From assembly GCF_900114255.1 (NCBI RefSeq), contig NZ_FOSL01000015.1, positions 1-64,000 of the forward strand: a stretch of 64,000 bases of DNA, written 5' to 3'. Below are positions 55,095 through 62,672 of the stretch, in pieces; the first letter of the stretch is position 1; each line of letters begins with the position of its first letter. The notes under the pieces are model-generated. The model did no database searches. It was given only the letters and a program-made list of their open reading frames with translations, and had not been told where the DNA came from. Source of the stretch: Neomesorhizobium albiziae. Lineage in GTDB: Bacteria; Pseudomonadota; Alphaproteobacteria; Rhizobiales; Rhizobiaceae. The position numbers were made by a program, and so were the translations under genes.

Positions 55095-57092
55095 ATGCAT
55101 AGCGATCACGCGTCCGCCTTCCGAACCAGTCTTCTCGAGGAAAACGACGGCCCAGGAACAAATCACTCCGCCAACGAGACCATGGGCGAGATCATCTCGC
55201 GGCGCTTCTCCAGGCGCGGCTTCCTGCGCGGCTCGCTTGCCGTGTCGGCGATTGCCACCACCGTGAGCCCTATCGCGCTGCTGCTCGCCGACGAGGCTCG
55301 TGCGGAGGCCAAGTCCGCTTTCAGCTTCAAGGAGGTCGAGGCCGGCGTCGACCAAACCCATCACGTGGCCGAGGGCTATGACGCCGACGTGCTCCTGCGC
55401 TGGGGCGATCCGCTATTTTCCGACGCGGCAGACTTCGATCCCCAGAACCTGACCGCCGCAGCCCAAGCCAAACAGTTCGGGTACAACAACGACTACGTCG
55501 GTTTCATTCCACTCGACGGCTCTGCCGAGCACGGCCTGCTGGTGGTCAACCACGAATACACCAATCCGCATCTGATGTTCCCCGGCATCGTGAAGGTTGT
55601 GGAGAAGGACGGCAAAAAGGCGCTGGAGGTGGCAGCGCTGACAAAAGACCAGGTCGATATCGAAATGGCCGCCCATGGCGGCACGGTCGTCGAGATCCGC
55701 AAGGACGGCGGCAAATGGCAGGTCGTCAAAGACGGCAAGCTCAACCGCCGCATTACCGCGACGACCGAAATGGAGTTCACTGGTCCCGCCGCCGGCCACG
55801 ACCGTCTCAAAACCAATGCCGACCCGACCGGAACGAAGGTTATCGGCACTGTCAACAACTGCGCCGGCGGGGTGACGCCATGGGGCACTTACATACTGGC
55901 AGAGGAAAACATCCACGGCTATTTCTCCGGCGAACTGCCCGCAGACCACAAGGAAGCAGCAAATTACAAGCGCATGGGCATTCCGGAAGGCGCCTATGAG
56001 TGGGCGGCCCATTACGACCGCTTCGACCTTGCCAAGGAACCGAACGAGGCAAACCGCTTCGGCTGGATCGTTGAAGTCGATGTCAACGATCCGGCCTCAA
56101 TGCCGAAGAAGCGGACCGCGGTTGGCCGCTTCAAACATGAGGGAGCAGAATCGATCGTCGCCAAGGACGGCCATGTCGTCTTCTACCTCGGCGACGACGA
56201 ACGCTTCGACTATGTCTACAAATTCGTCACGGCCGGCACCTTCAATCCCGACGATCGCGCGGCCAATATGAACCTTCTTGACAACGGCACGCTCTACGTC
56301 GCCAAGTTCGCGCAGGATGGCTCCATGGAGTGGTTGCCACTCGTGCATGGCCAGGGACCGCTCACTGCGGCGAACGGCTTCGAGAGCCAGGCCGACGTGC
56401 TGATCGCGACCCGCCTTGCTGCCGACCTGCTCGGTGCGACCAAGATGGATCGCCCCGAGGACATCCAGCCCAACGGCGTCAACGGCAAAGTCTACGTCTT
56501 GCTGACGAACAACACCAAGCGCGAGGCCAACCAGGCCGATGCTGCCAACCCGCGTGCGGAAAATGCTTTTGGTCACATCATCGAGATCGCCGAAGACGGT
56601 GGCGATTTCGCCGCCGTAAAGGGAAAATGGGAGGTTCTCCTGAAATGTGGCGATCCCTCAGTGGCGGAGGTCGGGGCAACGTTCTCGACGGCGACCTCGG
56701 CAAGCGGCTGGTTCGGCATGCCGGACAACTGCGCAATCGATTCGATCGGCCGGCTATGGGTCGCAACCGACGGCCAGGGGCCGAAAGCTACCGGCCGCAC
56801 CGATGGCTTGTGGGCGGTTGACACTGAGGGCGAGGCGCGTGCCACGTCGAAGCTGTTCTTCCGCGTTCCGGTCGGCGCCGAGCTCTGCGGTCCGTTGTTC
56901 ACGCCGAATGACGAGACCGCCTTCGTGGCTGTCCAGCACCCAGGCGATGGCGGCGACGATTGGGAAGGCTTCGGACGGCCCTCCTACTATGAGGATCTTT
57001 CTACCCGCTGGCCGGACTTTCGCGACGACACGCCGGTCCGCCCATCGGTGGTTGCGATCACGAAGCAGGGTGGCGGCAAGATTGGCGTCTGA
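55095..57092 (+). CDS. PhoX family phosphatase (DUF839), Tat-exported
   Basis: 665 residues. Tat leader RRFSRRGFLRGSLAVSAIAT near 36-56, cleaved after ADEARA. PhoX/DUF839 propeller signatures: VNHEYTNPHLMFPG, NNCAGGVTPWGTYILAEEN, GRFKHEGAESIV, YLGDDERFDYVYKFV and PDNCAIDSIGRLWVATDGQ. PhoX enzymes are calcium/iron alkaline phosphatases of the periplasm acting on phosphate monoesters. GGGAG precedes the ATG. No clear Pho box was read upstream. Single gene ended by a strong hairpin. Confidence 0.92.
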   Translation: MHSDHASAFRTSLLEENDGPGTNHSANETMGEIISRRFSRRGFLRGSLAVSAIATTVSPIALLLADEARAEAKSAFSFKEVEAGVDQTHHVAEGYDADVLLRWGDPLFSDAADFDPQNLTAAAQAKQFGYNNDYVGFIPLDGSAEHGLLVVNHEYTNPHLMFPGIVKVVEKDGKKALEVAALTKDQVDIEMAAHGGTVVEIRKDGGKWQVVKDGKLNRRITATTEMEFTGPAAGHDRLKTNADPTGTKVIGTVNNCAGGVTPWGTYILAEENIHGYFSGELPADHKEAANYKRMGIPEGAYEWAAHYDRFDLAKEPNEANRFGWIVEVDVNDPASMPKKRTAVGRFKHEGAESIVAKDGHVVFYLGDDERFDYVYKFVTAGTFNPDDRAANMNLLDNGTLYVAKFAQDGSMEWLPLVHGQGPLTAANGFESQADVLIATRLAADLLGATKMDRPEDIQPNGVNGKVYVLLTNNTKREANQADAANPRAENAFGHIIEIAEDGGDFAAVKGKWEVLLKCGDPSVAEVGATFSTATSASGWFGMPDNCAIDSIGRLWVATDGQGPKATGRTDGLWAVDTEGEARATSKLFFRVPVGAELCGPLFTPNDETAFVAVQHPGDGGDDWEGFGRPSYYEDLSTRWPDFRDDTPVRPSVVAITKQGGGKIGV

Positions 57093-57105
57093 GTGAGTCT
57101 CGTGA

Positions 57106-57141
57106 CAGTTCGGCGGGGGAACGAAGGGCCCCGCCGAACTG
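57106..57141 (+). terminator. Hairpin after phoX-like gene
   Basis: CAGTTCGGCGGGG, ten-base loop, CCCCGCCGAACTG: a perfect 13-bp stem starting 14 bases past the stop. It lacks a T run, so it may stabilise mRNA or terminate with help. Confidence 0.65.
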
Positions 57142-57606
57142 GTAATGGTCGCAGGCACAGCGAACTGCCGGTTCGGCTATTGCGCCGACATCGTTGCTAA
57201 AGGTTGCCACCTTTGTTTGCAGAGCGGCTTCCAACGCGCCCGACGGATCGATATCTTCGAGGCTTGCTTCACCGAGGTTGTACGACATGACTGGCACCCT
57301 TGGAGCCGGGAGCGGACCGGCTGCTTTTCGTCGACATAATGCTGAAGCAAGCAACATTCCGGCAGCCAACTCGAACCATGCCTTTGGCCGGCGACGGTCT
57401 CCTACCTGGCACGCGGAGCGGACGGGCCGGTGCAACTGCTGGCGAGCATCCCTGTCCGGCCGGCCGAGCGGGGCTGACAGCCCTGCGCAGAACGCCGCGG
57501 CCGGGATCGCGAGAGGCGCGGTTGAGCTTCAGCGCCAGCGGGTCGGCCGATCGGCGAACCGGATTTCCTCCCTCCCCTTTCAGCCTCACTATTCCGATTG
57601 AATACC
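57142..57606. other. Gap, one doubtful minus-strand frame
   Basis: A minus-strand frame from ATG 57288 gives MSYNLGEASLEDIDPSGALE, then AALQTKVATFSNDVGAIAEP, which has protein-like composition, but its end runs through the hairpin and into the phosphatase gene antisense. I do not call it. Nothing else is seen. Confidence 0.4.
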
Positions 57607-57620
57607 GCGTCTACAGACGC
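57607..57620. promoter_or_regulatory. Operator of the Xre/RES toxin-antitoxin pair
   Basis: GCGTCT, AC, AGACGC: an inverted repeat followed by TATATTGCGTC, which repeats GCGTC once more. It lies 47 bases before the antitoxin ATG, as expected for antitoxin-mediated autorepression. Confidence 0.55.
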
Positions 57621-57666
57621 TATATTGCGTCATAGTAAGTGGCATCAACAGCGGCAGGAGACGACC

Positions 57667-58017
57667 ATGGGCCTCGTCCAGTATTCCGACAACGGCCTCT
57701 TCGCGCCGCGCAAGATCGCGGAGGCATTCCACACGACCAGCGAGGAAGTCGCCCGAACCGCGGGGCTTGGCAGGGACGCGGTCCAGCGCAAGGAGCGCAT
57801 TCGGTCGGACAAGACCCAGCGCCGGCTGCGCGAGATGGTCGAGGTGATTAACAAGGTCGAGCCGCGTTTCGGTTCGCAGTTAATGGCCTATGCCTGGTAT
57901 CGCTCGGAGCCGCTGCCGGGCTTCTCTGGCCAGACCGCCATGCAGCTCGTGCGCAGCGGCCGTGCCGACGACGTGCTGGACTATGTCGACGCGGTCGACG
58001 CCGGCGTGCACGCCTGA
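57667..58017 (+). CDS. Xre/MbcA/ParS-type antitoxin (DUF2384)
   Basis: 116 residues. An N-terminal HTH-like region (APRKIAEAFHTTSEEVARTA) and the C-terminal DUF2384 toxin-binding part (GQTAMQLVRSGRADDVLDYV). Start MGLVQYSD with GGAG seven bases upstream. It precedes the RES toxin by four bases; this order is the rule for Xre-RES pairs. Confidence 0.88.
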   Translation: MGLVQYSDNGLFAPRKIAEAFHTTSEEVARTAGLGRDAVQRKERIRSDKTQRRLREMVEVINKVEPRFGSQLMAYAWYRSEPLPGFSGQTAMQLVRSGRADDVLDYVDAVDAGVHA

Positions 58018-58021
58018 CACG

Positions 58022-58519
58022 GTGCTGTATCACGGAAAGCTCTATCGAGCGCTGAACCCCATCTACGCGCGCGAGCCACTGTCGGGGCGGGGCGCGGAAC
58101 TCTACGGTGGACGATTCAATCCAAAGGGCGTGCCGGCGCTCTATGCGTCGCTGTCGGTGATGGCGGCACCGCGCGAAGCCAACCAGGTCGGCAATCTCCA
58201 GCCGACGACACTCGTTTCCTACGAGGCCGAGATCGATGGTGTGTTCGACTGTCGGGATGACCGTGCTCTCAAAGCGGAGGGAATGGACACCGCGGCGCTC
58301 GCCGACGGCACATGGCGCGACAAGATGACGGCGAGCGGGGAAGCACGAACGCAGGCGTTCGCTCGCCGGCTGATCGCCGGCGGCTATCAAGGCTTACTGG
58401 TGAGAAGCTTCGCCCCCGGCGCGTCCGCCGACGATCTTAACCTGGTGCTTTGGAAATGGAGCAATGCAGCCCCAGCCCGCATGATCCTGATCGACGACGA
58501 GAACCGCCTGTCGAGATAG
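58022..58519 (+). CDS. RES domain toxin
   Basis: 165 residues from GTG 58022. RES signatures: YRALNPIYAREPLSGRGAEL, YGGRFNPKGVPALYASLSV, and the C-terminal GYQGLLVRSFAPGASADDLN, with catalytic-type Arg, Tyr, Glu and Ser positions. RES toxins degrade NAD+ and cause stasis until neutralised. Start codon is a GTG without obvious site of its own, so translation is probably coupled to the antitoxin. Confidence 0.88.
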   Translation: MLYHGKLYRALNPIYAREPLSGRGAELYGGRFNPKGVPALYASLSVMAAPREANQVGNLQPTTLVSYEAEIDGVFDCRDDRALKAEGMDTAALADGTWRDKMTASGEARTQAFARRLIAGGYQGLLVRSFAPGASADDLNLVLWKWSNAAPARMILIDDENRLSR

Positions 58520-58625
58520 CAGCCTATGCTTTCCGATCAGCCGGACGGCCATTTCCGTTGTCGGCGTCGCCCTTGTCGCTGGCGAGGTCGGCCTCGATCT
58601 CGGCTAGATGTTTAGTCCCGGCGTT

Positions 58626-58866
58626 TGCTAGAGCGGAAATCGATGCGGGGGTCCAGGTCTACTTCTGCGACCCGCAAAGCCCATGGCAGCGTGGCACCAA
58701 CGAAGACACCAATGGGCTACTGCGTCAGTACTTTCCAAAAGGGACCGACCTGAGCATCCAAAGCGCCGTTGAGATCGCCGCCGTGGCAGCGGCCCTTAAT
58801 GCCCGACCAAGAAAGTCTCTAGGCTGGAAAAACGCCGGCAGAGGCGCTTGACGAGTTGCTGCCATG
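58626..58866 (+). mobile_element. IS30-type transposase C-terminal fragment
   Basis: VYFCDPQSPWQRGTNEDTNG, then LLRQYFPKGTDLS and AAALNARPRKSLGWK, finishing in another frame as TPAEALDEL. This is the end of an IS30 transposase with its DDE glutamate (NEDTNG, normally NENTNG). Catalytic Asp residues and both ends are missing. Confidence 0.85.
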
Positions 58867-58898
58867 AGTGAACACAATCAGTGTTGCGACAGCCGTTT

Positions 58899-59045
58899 GA
58901 ACCCGCCCAATATGCTGCCGAGATCTACCGGTAGCTTCTGGCCGATCAAGGCCTGATCGGCTCGATGGGCCGCAGAGGCAATCCCAATGACAATGTTGCA
59001 CACGCGCAAGAGCTAGGCGATGCTCGGCGCCACATCCAGCAATAA
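58899..59045 (+). mobile_element. IS3-type transposase OrfB fragment
   Basis: EPAQYAAEIYR, a stop, then LLADQGLIGSMGRRGNPNDN: the IS3 OrfB signature GSMGRRGNPYDNA, with Tyr replaced by Asn, and unrelated sequence after it. A scrap next to the IS30 piece. Confidence 0.7.
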
Positions 59046-59163
59046 GCCCGGCGCTCTGTTGTAAACCGACACAAAACGTCAGTATCACCGTGGCCGGGCA
59101 TGTCCTAATGGCCGGGTCGGGCGCGACCGCCCAGGCAATGCCTGGGCGGAAGGATCAGGCAAC

Positions 59164-59538
59164 TTGCCGCCGCGTCCACCAGCGCCCCGTGGTCTGGGGG
59201 TTGCCAATTGGCAAATGCTGATTGCGAGGAGTAGTGCGATAGATCTCCTGGAACGGATCAACCGGCTTCACGCTTTCCTGTCGGGAAACGCCACTCTTAC
59301 CGATGCTGCTCATCTCTGGGTTGAAGCTGAACTTGTGGCCGGCGAGATTGAGCGCAGCCCGTTTGCAGCCAAGGAAGAGATAACGGCTGCACAGGATTTA
59401 AGGGACGGTGTGTCCTCGTTCATTGCGCAAATGCGCAATGATGACGTATTGCCCGACTCCGGTCGGGCATGCGCGAGCCTCCGCATTTTGAAATCAGCGA
59501 TCGAACGTCGAACTCTCGGTGAAGACGATTCTTCCTAG
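59164..59538 (+). CDS. Hypothetical protein
   Basis: Probably starts at MLIARSSAIDLLERINRLHA (ATG 59215), giving 107 residues; the open frame begins at 59164. Helical and hydrophilic (LWVEAELVAGEIERSPFAAK, EEITAAQDLRDGVSSFIAQM). Not recognised. It sits between two IS3 scraps, so it may be element cargo or a truncated gene. Confidence 0.45.
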   Translation: MPPRPPAPRGLGVANWQMLIARSSAIDLLERINRLHAFLSGNATLTDAAHLWVEAELVAGEIERSPFAAKEEITAAQDLRDGVSSFIAQMRNDDVLPDSGRACASLRILKSAIERRTLGEDDSS

Positions 59539-59540
59539 TC

Positions 59541-59610
59541 GTGGACAATGTCTTCATCGAGTGGCTGTGGCGCGGTCTGATCTGCGAATGCATCTTCCTA
59601 AATGTGTTCG
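59541..59610 (+). mobile_element. IS3-type OrfB fragment, second piece
   Basis: VDNVFIEWLWRGLICECIFL corresponds to the IS3 OrfB motif VDNxFIERLWRSLKYExVYL, with several key residues replaced (Arg to Trp, Lys to Ile). Too short to be active. It could be the continuation of the OrfB scrap at 58899, split by the hypothetical gene. Confidence 0.6.
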
Positions 59611-59773
59611 GCGTCCGGCTGCGTCGGGCAGGGACCAAAGCCGTGAGGGAGAAGATCGTGGTCTGCCGTGGACAGTCGTTTTAAGAGCCTACGGCCGCAT
59701 CTTTGTTTCCGGATTTTCTTCGATGCCGACTTGAAGGCGGCGCACCTTCTCGCCTCGCCGTCTTCGAAATCGA

Positions 59774-59805
59774 GCCCGCTGCCACCTCCTCCCGCAGCGG
59801 CTTTT
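59774..59805. terminator. Terminator-like hairpin
   Basis: GCCCGCTGC, loop CACCTCCTCCC, GCAGCGGC followed by TTTTC. It is closely similar to the hairpin at 14594, so it is probably a widespread rhizobial terminator sequence. It lies downstream of the IS3 scrap; no intact gene is obviously served. Confidence 0.5.
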
Positions 59806-59912
59806 CATTCCGCTGAAATCACTCGAACACGACGGACTTCGAGGCCCTTCCGGCCATGACCGTATTCGATGAAAACTTTCTGGCCTTCCGCACTGCCGGC
59901 AGGACCGGCGCA

Positions 59913-60566
59913 TCATCGGATCAAATGGCGTAGGACCATGCCGGCAAGAACCGCCCCCACGGCCGAGAACGGCAGCCAGGCCTGCGCGTCGCCCATGGTG
60001 TACAACGTCAGGCCGCTGAGCAGCAGCCATATGAGCGGGATCGGAACCAGCAGAAGCACCAATCGTCCACCAGCAGCGAGCAGGATGCCGAGCGCCGCCA
60101 TCACAGTTGGATCCGGCGCAATGCCGAAGACTTCCGCAGCTGTCCATGGCCGTCCGAAGAGCGGCGGCAGAAGCGGGTAGGCTACAAGGCCGATCCCCGC
60201 AAGCAGGAGCCCCAGCCGCGAGTCTTTGCGGTCGAAGGCGAGACCGCCGGCGGCGGTGATAGCCAGCAGCAGCGCCTGCAGACCGAAGGCTGGCGTGACA
60301 TAGACGACCACCCAGTTGACCGCCGCATAGCGGCTCCCCAGGAATGACCAGCCGACGAAGGCCCAGAGCGCTGCGAAGATGAGGGCGATCCAGAGACCGT
60401 GGCGGCGTGGTCGCCGAAGCGCAAGGAGCATGACGGCAGAGCCAGCAGCGAGCGTTATGACATGCAGCGGCCAAAGGGCGGCATTGTGCAGCTCGAACAT
60501 GCGCCAGTAGACGCGCGGCGAGAAGAGCAGAAAATCTTCCAGCCGATAGGTCCACCACTGCGACAT
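59913..60566 (-). CDS. DUF6064 family membrane protein
   Basis: 217 residues with about seven membrane helices. The start MSQWWTYRLEDFLLFSPRVY with WRMFELHNAALWPLHV is the DUF6064 hallmark, and the end LTLYTMGDAQAWLPFSAVGA also fits. It directly follows the aldo/keto reductase stop (TGAATG), so the two are one operon. Role unknown. Confidence 0.82.
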   Translation of the reverse strand: MSQWWTYRLEDFLLFSPRVYWRMFELHNAALWPLHVITLAAGSAVMLLALRRPRRHGLWIALIFAALWAFVGWSFLGSRYAAVNWVVVYVTPAFGLQALLLAITAAGGLAFDRKDSRLGLLLAGIGLVAYPLLPPLFGRPWTAAEVFGIAPDPTVMAALGILLAAGGRLVLLLVPIPLIWLLLSGLTLYTMGDAQAWLPFSAVGAVLAGMVLRHLIR

Positions 60567-61484
60567 TCAAAGATCTTGGATATAAGCTGCCATCCGCTCC
60601 CGCATAGCGGCATCCGGAAGGGGCGCGGCGGCAGCCGCGACGTTCTCGCGCACGTGCTCGACGCTCGTGGTCGCAGGAATCGCGACAGTGACCGCCGGAT
60701 GGGCGAGGATAAACTTCAGGATGAACTGCGCCCAGGTTCCCGCCCCGATCTCGGCTGCCCAATCCGGCAGTTCTTCGCCTTCGAGCCCCCGTGTCAGCAC
60801 GCCTTGCCGGAAAGGCCGGTTGACGATTACCGCCATGCCGCGTTCGGCGGCCAGTGGTAGCAGTCGGTCTTCCGCCTCCCGGTCGACGATGTTGTAGGTG
60901 AACTGCACGAAGTCGAGCGGATGGCTGCGCATGATCTCTTCGAACAGACCGTGCCGGCGTCCTTCCGACGTCGTGATCCCGACATAGCGGATATGCCCGT
61001 CGGCTTTCATGGCGAACAGGGTCTCGAGATGCGCCTTCCAGGCGACGAGATTGTGAACCTGCACGAGGTCGAAGCGCGGCACGCCCCAGAAGCGGCGCGA
61101 GCGCTCGATCTGCACCGGTCCATCCTTGGCGGACGAGGTCCAGACCTTCTCGGCGGAAAGCAGCGTCCCGGGCCGGCCGAGCTTCTCCAGGCCGTACCCA
61201 GTCACGGGCTGGGAGGAGCCATACATGGGCGAGGAATCGACCATGCGTCCGCCCGCCTCGAAGAAGGCCGCGATCACATCGGCGCATTCGTCGCGCAGCA
61301 CCGGATCATCGCCGACATTGAAGGTGATCCACGTGCCAAGCCCGACAGCTGGGATCGCTTCGCCTGAAGAAGGGATCGTACGCGTCAAAGGGGCACGCTG
61401 GGCGGAAAGCGTCTTTCTCGGCCAGGCGAAGGCCATTGGGAGACCGCCTGCCACCCTTACAAATGCCCTGCGGGTGATGTTCAT
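60567..61484 (-). CDS. Aldo/keto reductase, Tat-exported
   Basis: 305 residues. Leader MNITRRAFVRVAGGLPMAFA is Tat-like. The AKR barrel has VGLGTWITFNVGDD, catalytic Asp and Tyr in DSSPMYGSS, Lys in LLSAEKVW and His in LVQVHNLVAW. NADPH-dependent enzymes are normally cytosolic; the Tat leader suggests export with cofactor bound, as in a known subset. Substrate unknown. Start at ATG 61484 is preferred over the longer frame because the leader begins there. Confidence 0.88.
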   Translation of the reverse strand: MNITRRAFVRVAGGLPMAFAWPRKTLSAQRAPLTRTIPSSGEAIPAVGLGTWITFNVGDDPVLRDECADVIAAFFEAGGRMVDSSPMYGSSQPVTGYGLEKLGRPGTLLSAEKVWTSSAKDGPVQIERSRRFWGVPRFDLVQVHNLVAWKAHLETLFAMKADGHIRYVGITTSEGRRHGLFEEIMRSHPLDFVQFTYNIVDREAEDRLLPLAAERGMAVIVNRPFRQGVLTRGLEGEELPDWAAEIGAGTWAQFILKFILAHPAVTVAIPATTSVEHVRENVAAAAAPLPDAAMRERMAAYIQDL

Positions 61485-62303
61485 TCGCCCGTCATCCTTG
61501 AGCTTCCGCTCCCGTGCACGGTTTGGACGCAGCCTTCGCATGCTTCGCCACGAAGATAGTGCAGGACGGTCAGTGCATGAAGGCGTTTCGCCCACCGACG
61601 ACGGGACGTCTAAGTTGTCGAAAGAGGAGGTGGCGAACCTGATCGAGGACGAGTGATGGTACAAACTATTGATTTCATTACTTTTCCTGTGGGCCTTAAT
61701 CAGAAATCTTCCAGTATTGTCTCGTATGGCTCCGCGACCGCCGAACGCTTGAAATTGGCGAGACCAATGCCTTCAGGGACGGCGCATTCATTCGATGTTG
61801 TGATCGAACGCTACTTTGGCGCGGTTAGCAGGCAGCGAAGCTGCCTCAACATAGACGTTCGAATTCCACTCGGCCACATCTTCCCCAACGGCATCGCGGG
61901 GGCACTTGAGACGCAATTTCGGTTCGGTCGCCGCCGTTCCAACTTGGCAATATGCCACAGCGCTCGATCAGGGAGACATCGGCCCCCGCGATTGCCCCGC
62001 CGAACGCCACCGCTTGCGAGCCATGATTCACCTGTGCTGGAAGATCCATTCGCGGACCGGCTCAATCGTGTAGGCGACCCGCCAAGTGTTGCGGTGCCCA
62101 CTTGTCCCGGCAGTGGACTCTCCCTCGGGTATGACGGTGCCTTGACGCAAGACGACGTAGAACGGCGCCCGTGTCCTTGCAGTCGCGATGGCGACATTCG
62201 TCTCATCACTCACCGACAGCCTCCATGCGTCCTTACCCGGCCCGCAAATCCAAAGTTAACGAACTGAGCCGATCGAGCAGTCGAGACGAGTTCGCGAGAC
62301 CTA
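61485..62303. other. Gap with unassigned frames
   Basis: About 820 bases. A plus-strand frame at 61653-62267 and a minus-strand frame at 62028-62213 (containing APFYVVLRQGTVIPEGESTA and TWRVAYTIEPVREWIF) are open. The latter looks more protein-like and may be a small real gene or the end of a lost one; neither matches a family I know. Confidence 0.4.
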
Positions 62304-62672
62304 TTACCGGCTACTAAGAAACTGGATGATCGCCGTTCGCTCGTCCACGTTGTTGAAGCGCTGGACCATCTTCGTGCCGCGCACCATGGCGATCGGGTTC
62401 GCAAGGTAGGTTTCCAGCGTCTCGGGTGTCCAGGTAATGCCGGAGTCGCGCAGAGCCGGCGAGTAGTTGAACCCTTCGACGCTGCCTGCGGTCCGGCCAA
62501 TCACACCCTGAAGATGAGGCCCAACGCCGTTGCGGGTTGTTGCGATATGATGGCAGGCGCCGCAGCGCTGCCGGAACAGGCGCTCTCCTGCAGCAGCTTC
62601 CTGGGCAACAACCGCCGGCGTTGCCCAGGACACTGCGACAAGCGCTATCGCGGCGAGGACGATTTTGCTCAT
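62304..62672 (-). CDS. Cytochrome c, class I
   Basis: 122 residues: signal peptide VLAAIALVAVSWATPAVVAQ, heme motif CGACH at 37-41, GVGPHLQGVIGRTAG, and axial Met in RGTKM. Typical cytochrome c550-type electron carrier of the periplasm. Its start overlaps the dehydrogenase stop by four bases (ATGA), so it is the likely electron acceptor of that enzyme. Confidence 0.93.
   Translation of the reverse strand: MSKIVLAAIALVAVSWATPAVVAQEAAAGERLFRQRCGACHHIATTRNGVGPHLQGVIGRTAGSVEGFNYSPALRDSGITWTPETLETYLANPIAMVRGTKMVQRFNNVDERTAIIQFLSSR

Noticed and set aside
59806-59912. Possible cold-shock protein C-terminus on the minus strand (AEGQKVFIEYGHGRKGLE)
   Set aside because: Only about 30 residues with weak resemblance to CspA ends; the RNA-binding motifs are absent.
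59689-61287. 532-residue minus-strand open frame
   Set aside because: Alternative-frame shadow of the DUF6064 and aldo/keto reductase genes, Arg-rich and without domains.
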